From Alopecurus myosuroides (Eukaryota > Streptophyta > Magnoliopsida > Poales > Poaceae): a stretch of DNA of 64,000 bases. The DNA lies in assembly GCA_028641055.1 (NCBI GenBank), contig CM054058.1, forward strand, positions 236,137,551 through 236,201,550, in the 5' to 3' direction. Positions 55,157 to 64,000 of this stretch are shown here, one piece after another; the stretch's first letter is position 1; each line of letters opens with the position of its first letter. A model generated the notes under the pieces. The model had not been told where the DNA came from and made no database searches. It was given only the letters and a program-made list of their open reading frames with translations. A program made the position numbers and the translations under genes.

Positions 55157-57867
55157 AGTTCCTACTCGTCCTCGAGTAGGTAAACAATAAAACAAAATAA
55201 TTTCTGAGGTGACAGCTACCACACAAAACTTGATCATCAAAATGTAAAAGCATATGTAAGCTGAGATCATAGAACTTTAACACAAACATTATAAATGGAA
55301 CTTTAATCATAAAGCATAGCAATCACTTTGCATCATGAGAAGTATCTCAAATAAAAGATCATGAATAACAATGCAAAGAAAGATATACGTTTGTTTCAAG
55401 TATAGAGAAAGCATGGCAAAGTGGTATTTTGCTAGTCCTTAAGAGTGGGGCAAAACATAAATGCCAGGACACCTTCAAAGTTCATGAGGAAGACTAGAAC
55501 AAATAATTAGAGAACAAGCAATAACACATTATGAATCAATTAATAATGTTTCTGGGACAAATGCACATAAAACTCAGAATGGCAAAAATGCTCTCTCACT
55601 TGTGCATAAAGTTAGAAGATGGAGACTCAACATAAAAGTGAAAAGAAAGACCCTTCGCAGAGGGAAGCAGGGATCACTCATGTGCTAGAGCTTTTATTTT
55701 ATTAAACAGAGGTATTAAAAGTTTCACACTCCTCCCATCCATCTTACACAAACCATGGCTAACAAATCCTCGGGTGCCTGCCAACAATCACATACCATGG
55801 AGGAGTGTCTATATTTTGGGAGATGTATGCTAATGTCAACGAATGGTAAACAGAAAATACAGTACGTCACAAGCCAGCTACATTTCACAAGAGTGTCTCC
55901 CATATGAAGGACGCAACTGGTGTAGAAGGTCATCCCTCTTTCTCTTTTGTTTACACAATTATGCTTTGACTGATAAATCAGGGGCAAAAATAGTGAAGAG
56001 ATTTTGTGTGTATTAATTTGGGGCTGGGCACCCCACTGTCGGCTCTTCTATCAATTGGATAAGCGGATGAAGCCACTAGGCCAGGGTGTGAAATCCAATC
56101 AACAAGTGAGATAAAGATTCTCTATTTACGTCCTCATGAGCAAAAACAGGAACACAAAGCAGGAGTAATTTTGAAGGTTTTAAAGGTAACACATGAGCAA
56201 TTTACTTGGAGTGGTAGTTAAATACCACATGTAGGTAGGTATGGCAGACACAATGGGAAAACTTGGTTTTAGGGAGTTGGATGCACGAGTATAATTCTAC
56301 TCAATACAGGTGGAGGCTAGCAAAAGACTGGGAGCAACAAATCAAGAGAGCATAAGAGCCATAATCATGCATAGAGACATAAACATAATTAATCAAAGCA
56401 TAAGTGTTACCACAAGTTCAAAAACTAAATGATCATAGAGTCTATTAGTGACTGGTTCATAGTCATAAACATGGTGTGAGCATGCGCCAAGTCAACCAAA
56501 TAAAACATTCAAAAGAGAATACCACAAATTTATGCTTCAATATGACAAGAACAACTCATGATTATTTCAATGGAACCTTAAACACTCTAAGCTATTTGAG
56601 GTTAATAATGCTACTCAATAACCACAAGGCTTTAAACTATAATAACATCTAGCATGATATGAAAAAGTTCTAGCCACAGTCTATACAAGCTTCTACTTGC
56701 ACCATTAAAAATTCTACTTCAAGCAGCAATTTCTTTTCCCAACAAGCACCATGCAAGATATGTTTTAACAAAAATACTCAACATGATACAACAAGCAAAC
56801 ATGAGAGTACTCACATAACACTACTAAAACTAACAGCTCTGGATAAGAGATGCATGCAAAACAGGAGCTAAGTAAATGCAGCAGCCATACAAAGATTAAG
56901 AATACAAAGTATTCCCATGAAAAAGCGGAGCGTGACACTCTCCAATAAAAGAATGCTGGGGTCCAACCAATATTATTACAAAAATAAAAACAAAATGAAA
57001 GCAAAAATAAAATACGCTCCAAATAAAGCACATAAGATGTGACCGAATAAAAATATAGTTTCACTAGAAGTGACCTGATAATTTGTCGATGAAGAAGGGG
57101 ATGCCCAAGGCATCCCCAAGCTTAGACGCTTGAGTATTCTTGAAATTTTCTGGGATGTACCGCCGGGGCATCTCCAAGCTTAGGCTTTTCACTCTTCTTG
57201 ATCACGTCATATCATCCTCTTCTCTTGACCCTTGAAAACATTCTTCACACCAAACTTCTCACAATCTTCATTAGCAACGTTAGAGAAATCGAAATAATAA
57301 GTTCACATGGTTCAGTTTCAACACAAGCCTATCACTCATAAACACATTGGCTACTGTCACAACTTCTTTTAAAACTCTTTTTCTCAAAAGAACACCAAAA
57401 GAAAGAGATTAAGATGCAAATGCAATTATTGGCAGAAATCTGTCAAAACAGGACATCAGATAAAGATGATTTTTTTCGAAAATCTTCTGTTGCTCAAATC
57501 AAAAAGTGTTCAACAAAGAACAGTTGTGTATATAGCCCAGGGTTACGCACAAAAAAACTCAGGTCATTTTGAATTTTCTGTGATTTTATACGAATTTAAC
57601 AGTGGACAGAAGAAATCTGTTTCCTGCGCAGAAATCCGAAATATAGTCTCAACTTTCCACTAGAGTCTTTACTTGGCTCAACAAATACACAAAAGAAAAA
57701 ATACAGAGGGGTTGCTAAAGAAATATACAACACCTAGGTGCAAAGCACACAGAAAGAAACAACGGAAAACGTGTTGAAAACGGAGAAATAAAACGGGTTG
57801 TCTCCCGGTAGCGCTTTTCTTTAACGCCTTTTCGCTAGACATAGAAAGCAACTCAAGTATTTTCAAG
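55157..57867 (-). other. Non-coding internal region of the GACAC element
   Basis: 2.7 kb without domain-bearing frames where pol would be. It contains repeated phrases gcatccccaagcttag at 57110 and near 57170, copies of the PPT-proximal sequence. Confidence 0.65.
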
Positions 57868-58299
57868 TCAAGCATTCAAATCAATACCAAGAATTCTCCT
57901 TTTACTCCTCTTACCCATCTTCTTGGGTTTGGGGAATATGTGGCCACAACCTGGTGCGAAGGCAAAATTTAACGTATCTTTCCCCACATCTATTACTGCT
58001 CCCAGGAGTTTCAGCAAGGACCTTCCAAGTGTAATTTGTCCTTCTCCTACACATTCAATAACTAGATAATCGGTGGATACTATCCTTCCCATGATTTTTG
58101 TAAACACTCCCTCAGCTATCCCAACGGGAAAAACAACGGTATTATTGATAAGAGGTATTTCTTCTCCCCCTTCAGAAAGTTTCCAAAGATTCAAAGACTC
58201 GTAAATATTTTTAGCCATAAGACAAAATTCAGTCATAATGTCGCAATGATCATGAAAAGTTTCATCATTTATAACAAATTCTACTGTAGGGATCCACAT
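57868..58299 (-). CDS. Protease-like ORF of the GACAC element
   Basis: 143 codons. The second half shows GEGQITLGRSLLKLLGAVIDVGK, comparable to the ILGRPFL...GAVID block of retropepsins. The usual DLG/DTG active-site box is not recognisable in the first half (VINDETFHDHCDIMTEF), so catalysis is doubtful. It directly follows the gag-like ORF. Confidence 0.6.
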   Translation of the reverse strand: MWIPTVEFVINDETFHDHCDIMTEFCLMAKNIYESLNLWKLSEGGEEIPLINNTVVFPVGIAEGVFTKIMGRIVSTDYLVIECVGEGQITLGRSLLKLLGAVIDVGKDTLNFAFAPGCGHIFPKPKKMGKRSKRRILGIDLNA

Positions 58300-58818
58300 T
58301 TAATATTCAAAGTTTATTGGAACATAATCATAATAAGCACGAATCTGGTTATAGACTTCTTTTAAACAGGATATATTTGTCTCAAGAGTATTTAATCTAG
58401 CCTGAAAGATCACAAGGGATGAATCAAATTTACTAGTTGAGCTAGAAGTTGCAATCAACTTTTTAATGACATTAAGAGCTCGATCCCCATCACAACGCAG
58501 GAAGTCTCCTCCTAGTGCAGAGTCTAAAGCATATCTATAGCAAAGAACAAGACGAAAGTAAAAACTACTTAGAAATAAATTCAGGGTCATCATGGGTTCA
58601 GTTTTACTATAAGAATCAAAAATCCTAGACCAAGCTTCCTTGAAACTCTCCTCACTCCCTTTCTTGAAAGTGAAGATTGTTTCTTCTGGTGACATAGTGA
58701 CAGGAACAAAACTAGACATAAAAGCAAGCAATAAAAAAATAACAGTCATGAAGTAAACTAATTTTTTATTTTTGATATAAAGAAGAAAAACAAGACAAAA
58801 AAACAAGACAATAAACAA
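58300..58818 (-). CDS. Shortened gag-like ORF of the GACAC element
   Basis: 172 codons as an open frame. The N-terminal hydrophobic run is probably translated leader, so the true start may be at MSPEETIFTFKKGSEESFKE (about 58694). The core has ESFKEAWSRIFDSYSKTEPM and LDSALGGDFL, comparable to FYxGL...DAAAGGxFL of Athila-type gag proteins, but the capsid half (FPFSLRxKAxxWL) is missing. It may be a reduced packaging protein. The family is recalled, not searched. Confidence 0.6.
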   Translation of the reverse strand: MFIVLFFCLVFLLYIKNKKLVYFMTVIFLLLAFMSSFVPVTMSPEETIFTFKKGSEESFKEAWSRIFDSYSKTEPMMTLNLFLSSFYFRLVLCYRYALDSALGGDFLRCDGDRALNVIKKLIATSSSTSKFDSSLVIFQARLNTLETNISCLKEVYNQIRAYYDYVPINFEY

Positions 58819-58867
58819 AATAAATTGGTTGAGAGTGAGAGAATCCCCTTGCTAGAAGACTTCTTTC

Positions 58868-58885
58868 TCCCCAGCAACGGCACCA
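58868..58885 (-). other. Primer binding site of the GACAC element
   Basis: On the minus strand TGGTGCCGTTGCTGGGGA, the tRNA-Asp-type PBS with two changes from the copy at 40117-40134. It lies 8 bp inside the 5-prime LTR. Confidence 0.72.
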
Positions 58886-58893
58886 GAAATCCT

Positions 58894-60559
58894 TGTTGCT
58901 ACACCTTGATGGTGCCTTGAGGCGCCAGAAATTCTTTGCTATGGATGGTGTGTTGGGAACCCCAAGAGGAGGGAGTGTTGAGTGCAGCGGTAAGAATTTC
59001 TCTCAGTTAAAAACCAAGGTTATCAATCCAGTAGGAGAAAAGAGGATCTTCGTAAGGTTGATGCCACTGACGGTAGTGATGGCGCCTCACCGGTGTCAGC
59101 AACAACGCGGAACCTGCATACTATGCAAAATGGTGTATGCTTGCAGTGAGGTTGTCAATCTCACCGGTCTCACTGGTCCCAACGGTACTTTGGCCCAACG
59201 GTACAGTGAGGTTCTCAATCTCACCGCTCTTGCTGGAAACGAAGATTAGACGTATAGTGTGGAAAATGGTGTATGCTTGCAGTAAGTAAAGAAAACAGAG
59301 AATTGTAGTGGTTTATTTAAAAGTGTAGGAAAATGGACCGGGGTTCATAGGTTCACTAGTGGTGTCTCTCCATTAAAGATAGCATGTTGGGTGAACAAAT
59401 TACAGCTGGGCAATTGACAAATAGAGGTTGCACCGTAGTGCACATTCATGACATGATGACTACTATGATATTTAGTGCGGGCATTACAACAATATACATA
59501 GACCGTATTCCAACTGCATCTATGACTAATAATCCGCCCTCAGGTTATCATCCAAACCCCCTTAGGTATTAAGTTGCAAGCAACAGATAATCGCATTAAG
59601 CAATGTGTGTAATGTAAGCAATGATTGTGCACTCGGGCACTCACACCGTTGTTTTCTCCCTAGTGGCAATAACACATCCTCCCCCGTCACGTTCCTGTCA
59701 CTCGAGCACAGGCGAAAAGGAGGCATGAACCCAACTATCGAGCATAAAAACTCCCTCTTGGAGTCACTAGCAACTACTTGGCCAGAGCAACCACTAGCAA
59801 CGGAAAGCATGCAAGATCACAAATAACATATGCAATAAAGACTATAATCAACTTGGCATAAGTTCAATATTCATCGGATCCCAGCAAACACAACACATAG
59901 AATTACATACGAACAATCTCGATCATGTTAGGCAGCTCACGAGATCTAAACATTGAGGCATAGGAGGAGAAGATAACCATCTAGATACTGCTATGGACCC
60001 GTAGTCCAAGGATGAACTACCCATGCATCACTCCGGAGGCATGCATGGTGATGAAGAGGCCTCCGGTGATGATCTCCTCTCTGGCAGGGTGCCGGGAGAC
60101 AGCTTCACAACCCCCTGATCTAGGGTTGACGAAGACGGTGGCTGCGGAACTTTTCGGGTTTTTTTATCAGGTGCCTAGGGTTTTCCTTCGGATGGAATAA
60201 ATAGGCGAAAGGGCGGCCACCAGGGTGGCCTCACCACCCCCAGGCGTGGCCAAGGGGGCCGTTCCTAGCTATGGTGAGGGCCCCCTGGTGCTCGTCTTCG
60301 ACTCCTCTTCGGACTTCTGGATGCTTCCGGGGAAAATAGGAACTTCGGGATTCGTGGGGTCCAATTCCTAGAATATTTCCAGAACAACTTTTCTGAAATA
60401 AAAAACAAAAGAAAACATGAAACTGGCACTTGGCATCTTGTTAATAGGTTAGTCCCGGAAAACATGTAAAAATGCTATAAAGAAGGGAGAAAACATGTAG
60501 CAATTGGCATAATATCATCATGGAACATCAGAAATTATAGATACGTTGGAGACGTATCA
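58894..60559 (-). repeat. 5-prime LTR of the GACAC element
   Basis: 1666 bp, same ends as 53516-55141, followed by GACAC at 60560-60564. Confidence 0.93.
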
Positions 60560-60564
60560 GACAC

Positions 60565-61558
60565 ATTTGGCAAACTTTGGTTTTCGGGAGTTGGATGCAC
60601 GAGTAGAGCTCATACTCGGTACAGGTGAAGGCTAGCAATAGACGGGGAGTGACAATCAAGAGACTAACAACTGTCATAATCATGCTTGCAACAAAACAAA
60701 ATTAACAGGGGCATAAAAATGATACAAATACTTTGAGGCAAAATAAATCATCGAGGCTTAAGCGACTTTTTGTTTTCAGTCATAGCATGAGTGAGCATGT
60801 GCCAAGTCAATTCAAGCAAAAAAATCAGAGGGAGATACCACAATGTCATACCCTTCTATGAATAAAACAATGCAAGCAAACATTCATATGCCATGCTATC
60901 TTATATTAATAAGTTGGAACTAACACGTGAGAGCACGAACTACCAAGCATTAATTAAATAACATACACCTTACATGAACGTACTAAGCATGTTCACACAA
61001 CGAGTATATGTAAAAAAATAAAAAAAAATAGAGTTCATACCATCCTCTTACCACAACTCGGATTGTCGTAAATCATCATTACTGCTCTTCACTTGTGGAT
61101 TGAATAATATAGAATGATCATCAAGCTCCAATGGAGACACAGAAGTTCGGTGAACTCTGCAACAAACTTTACAAAACCAAAGAAAAACAACAAATATTTT
61201 TGGGTTTTCGATTTAAAGCAAGAACATAAAGAAGCAAGCAAATAAAGCAAAATATTTTTGGATTTTTGAATACTAAATCGAAACGAGAAAAGAAAGCAGA
61301 CCAACAAAAAGAAACTAAAGGAACAAACAAAGAGAAACAACAAAAATATTTTTGGTCTTTTTGTGTTTTGGAAAACAAGAACAAAACAATAAAACAAAGA
61401 GAAACGAAAGAATCGAAAGAAAACGAAAACAAACGAAAGAAACAAAAACATGGTGATACAAAGAACCGACCGACATGATATATAAATGAGTGTGATGTCA
61501 GTATACCTCCTCCCAAGCTTAGGCTTTTGGCCTAAGTGGAGATCAATCACCAAGGGGA
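60565..61558 (-). other. Untranslated region of the outer element (continued)
   Basis: Picks up directly from 53510. Purine-rich A/G tracts at 61190-61450 produce long spurious frames on both strands. No gene. Confidence 0.6.
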
Positions 61559-62550
61559 TCATGAGGTGGCGCCCCCGTAGTATGCTGAGGAGGAACCCTC
61601 CTCCTGATATGTGCTCGAGGATGCGCCGGTAAACTGCGTGTTGTGGTCCTCTGAAGGCGCGTCTCGCCTCTCCTGCTGCCTGTGAAACTCTGTGGTGCTC
61701 AGATGCTCGTCCACCTGCTCCTTAGAGAGCGACCATGGTGACCTGCCAATCTTAAACAAAACAGGTTGCGGCAAAGTAACTTTTCGCTCCTCTTCATATA
61801 TATATATAACTCTATATACTAAACTTTCAACAGTAGCAAAGTGATGGCACTTCATGGCAGCGAGATTAAGCCTACATGGAGCAATTATTTCATCATTGGG
61901 GGCAATGGAAACATTTAAAGCAGTTGCTACACGTGTAGCAATAATGCCCCCAAAAATAGGCCCAGTAGCAGCAAGGCGGTGTGCAACAAGCGCACCAAGA
62001 CTATACTTCGTGCTAAGGTTCAGCACGGCATCAATAAAAGCAAGGTGATAACTAGAAATATTACTAGTGTTTCCCCTACCAAGGATACTAGTAGCAAGAT
62101 AGTAAGTAAAATATCTAAGAGAAGGAAGTTGAATGTTCCTTATCTTCCCAAGCTAGGATAGGCGACCGCCATCTTTGGTGATTTCTCGGTAGAGCCCCTG
62201 AAGGTCTGCGGGTTTATCCTGAATCCTGCTCGTTGTCCCGGCGGCGTTGATACCTATAATAGCACAAAAATCTACCAAGGACAAAGAAACAGGACTACTA
62301 TATAGCTTGAAGGAAACAGTTGGACCAAAATGTGTGTTCTGAAATTTAAAGCTCCCAACAAAAGTTTTTGTGGGAGTGGAATACTGAGGGCTTTCATCCT
62401 CCATAAAGTTGGTTAGACCAACTCTTTCAATAAGCATACAAAAATCATCTAATAAACATGCACTTCTTAGAAATGTAATGCAAGGAAAGCTAGATGGGTT
62501 AACGATACCATCACCTCCCGCATCGTCAATAGTTGGTGCAATAACGTCTT
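61559..62550 (-). pseudogene. Extra ORF of Athila-like elements, one in-frame TAG
   Basis: A single frame of about 330 codons interrupted only by TAG at 62153-62155. Features include LLDDFCMLIERVGLTNFMED, then NIQLPSLRYFTYYLATSILG, GALVAHRLAATGPIFGGIIA, and LNLAAMKCHHF. I recall similar proteins from Triticeae gypsy elements ('retrotransposon protein', function unknown). It is located after protease and before the 3-prime untranslated region, where RT, RNase H and integrase would normally lie. No transmembrane segment typical of an envelope protein is evident. Confidence 0.65.
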
Positions 62551-63611
62551 AATTGTACGATGGCCTCACTTAAGTGGATGAGCGTGAGGGCCTTGTCCTT
62601 CTAGGAGCATCACTCCTAAATATCTCTCCAAAATTATAATTATCCATCTCTGAAATTTTTCAACAATCCTCACAAAAATTAATTTCAAGCAACTATAAGG
62701 TGGAAACTACCATAGGGACTTATATGAGAGCTAAACATACATCAAAACTACATTATTTCTACTCAAATCAAGCATGCAAACTCACATAAGCTGTCACCTA
62801 CTCTACCAAAATACTCAAGAAATACTTCACCAAATAAAATTCTACTTGGATCATCGGAGGAGTCACATACCGGAGAGCAAATGCACAAAATCTCAGCACA
62901 AATGATGGGCTGAAGAAGGAGATCAAAAATCCAGAGGAAAAACAACAAGAACACGGGTTCCAGGAAATATTTTCAGTTTGGGAGGTGAGAGAGAAGACTT
63001 TGGCAGTGGAGAGAGTAAGTGGAGGGCCAGGGGGCCCCACACCATGTGCTGGCGCCACCAGAGGGAAGGTCACGCCACCCCATGGTGTGCCTGACTGGTG
63101 GGTCCCCCTAGAGCCTCCCAGATGGCTTTCTGTCTCATTTTTGACGTAAAAATTTATTATAATTTTTCTGGAATTTTTCGAGAAACTTTATTTTTGGGGT
63201 ATTTCCAGAATTTCAATAATTAATAAAACCCAGGAAAACGAAAGTGAAAAGGTGGAAAACAAAACCAAAACCAGCACTACAGAGGTTCTATGACACTCTA
63301 ATGGAAAAGTATCTAAAGAAAGCAAAGGTGGAAGTGGTGAAAACAAAAGTATGGGTGGTGAAAACATGCATAACCTCAGTAATCAGGGTGAAAACATCAG
63401 GAAAACATGCATAAGGATGGTGGAAAACATGATTGTACTCAAGTAGCAATGTGATAACATAAGTAAACATGGTGAAAACATAATGGGGAAGGTGAAAACA
63501 TAGTGAAAATATTGTCCTCTTCATTCAAAATCATTTTGTTAACAAGGGTGATCAAGTCTTGTTACCAGAACAATTTTCATATGAAGCAAAACTTTGCTAA
63601 TCACTACACAA
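62551..63611 (-). other. Spacer between protease and extra ORF
   Basis: No RT or integrase motif. The segment 63230-63500 is rich in gtgaaaac/ggtggaaaac repeats of irregular spacing. No gene. Confidence 0.55.
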
Positions 63612-63995
63612 TTATGTTACCTCAACCTTGATAGACATATTCCCAATCATAATAATTTCATATTCTTTTGGTGGTACTGGAATGGGACAATAAAATTCTC
63701 CAATCTTGATGGTCTCAATATTTTCAATTGAATTTAAACCATATTTTCTATCAATCTTCTTGGAAAAATAAATAGTATGCTCTTTATCATTAACATTAAA
63801 AGTTACTTTTCCTTGATTGCAATCAATAACAGCCCCTGCAGTATTAAGAAAAGGTCTCCCAAGAATAATAGACATATTATCATCTTCAGGCATTTCCAAC
63901 ACAACAAAGTCAGTTAATATCAAACAATTAGTAGCAACTTGCACATGAACATTCTCACATATACCAACAGGAATAGCAGTATATTTATCAGCCAT
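63612..63995 (-). CDS. Athila-like aspartic protease C-terminus (runs to window edge)
   Basis: At least 127 codons. IPVGICENVHVQVATNCLI then MSIILGRPFLNTAGAVIDCNQ, the second conserved block of retropepsins; the active-site box would lie outside the window. The M at 63995 is unlikely to be the real start. It belongs to the outer element. Confidence 0.78.
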   Translation of the reverse strand: MADKYTAIPVGICENVHVQVATNCLILTDFVVLEMPEDDNMSIILGRPFLNTAGAVIDCNQGKVTFNVNDKEHTIYFSKKIDRKYGLNSIENIETIKIGEFYCPIPVPPKEYEIIMIGNMSIKVEVT

Positions 63996-64000
63996 TTGCA

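Larger units (their letters stand above)
53516..60559 (-). mobile_element. Nested Athila-like non-autonomous LTR element
   Basis: 7.04 kb, LTRs 53516-55141 and 58894-60559, duplications GACAC. On the minus strand: PBS, a shortened gag-like ORF, a protease-like ORF, then about 2.7 kb non-coding. It is inserted into the untranslated region of a related element in the same orientation. LTR divergence is clearly higher than in the element at 33693-41854, and the right LTR has an extra segment near 59105-59200. It is non-autonomous. Confidence 0.92.
51124..64000 (-). mobile_element. Athila-like non-autonomous LTR element (partial, runs off window)
   Basis: Minus strand. The 3-prime LTR is 51124-52506. 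Internal sequence is 52507-53510 and 60565-64000, interrupted by the nested element 53516-60559. Coding remnants are a protease C-terminus (63995-63612) and an extra ORF (about 62550-61559). Between them no RT, RNase H or integrase is seen. The 5-prime LTR lies beyond 64000, so the target duplication cannot be checked. Confidence 0.82.

Noticed and set aside
61089..61562. 157-codon Phe-rich minus-strand frame
   Set aside because: Artefact of A/G-rich tracts on the plus strand.
1..64000. tRNA, rRNA or organelle-derived segments
   Set aside because: No cloverleaf, rRNA core or plastid/mitochondrial gene sequence was recognised on either strand; the tRNA-like stretches at the LTR edges are primer binding sites.

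Overview
The window looks like nuclear DNA of a large-genome grass, most likely a pooid/Triticeae-type genome. The basis is family recognition, not a database search: nested Ty3/gypsy LTR retrotransposons, L1-type LINEs with plant zf-RVT domains, Stowaway and hAT MITEs, and one GC-rich gene with GT-AG introns. I see no bacterial operons, tRNA or rRNA genes, or CRISPR arrays.

Layout. 1-4770: gene-free, with small repeats and a probable MITE. 4770-5495: tail of a gypsy pol gene (minus strand) split by a 156-bp hAT-type MITE with a perfect 8-bp target duplication. About 5950-11374: a decayed LINE (plus strand) with an internal tandem duplication of its reverse transcriptase. 12112-13630: the only convincing host gene, a three-exon membrane-anchored RING-H2 E3 ubiquitin ligase. 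13868-20982: a nearly intact LINE (minus strand) that landed about 240 bp past the RING stop codon. 20983-22442: gene-free, with a CACTA terminus and a degenerate MITE. 22448-43333: a Tat-lineage (RIRE2/Retand-like) gypsy element (minus strand) with 5-bp target duplications CTCAC. It carries a multi-exon antisense gene downstream of pol, and its gag is split by a second element (33693-41854, target duplication CCAAC) that encodes only Athila-like gag and protease. 43334-51123: small transposons (a second copy of the hAT-type MITE, a Stowaway MITE, an 895-bp hAT element with a transposase trace), a possible B3-domain pseudogene and a 27-bp minisatellite. 51124 to beyond 64000: another Athila-like non-autonomous LTR element (minus strand), with a relative (53516-60559, target duplication GACAC) inserted in its untranslated region.

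How the parts relate. The three smaller LTR elements show no reverse transcriptase or integrase in what is visible, so they would need enzymes from autonomous relatives. The Tat element has a full domain set (gag, PR, RT, RNase H, IN) but carries stops, frameshifts and a changed RT catalytic residue. The most interesting content is the antisense transcription unit inside the Tat element. It has a TATA-like promoter, six exons with consistent splice phases and a coiled-coil region, followed by a second two-exon antisense unit. Many of its stops are TAG where CAG (Gln) fits, as expected from deamination of methylated CHG sites. No wholly new biological system could be demonstrated from sequence alone.
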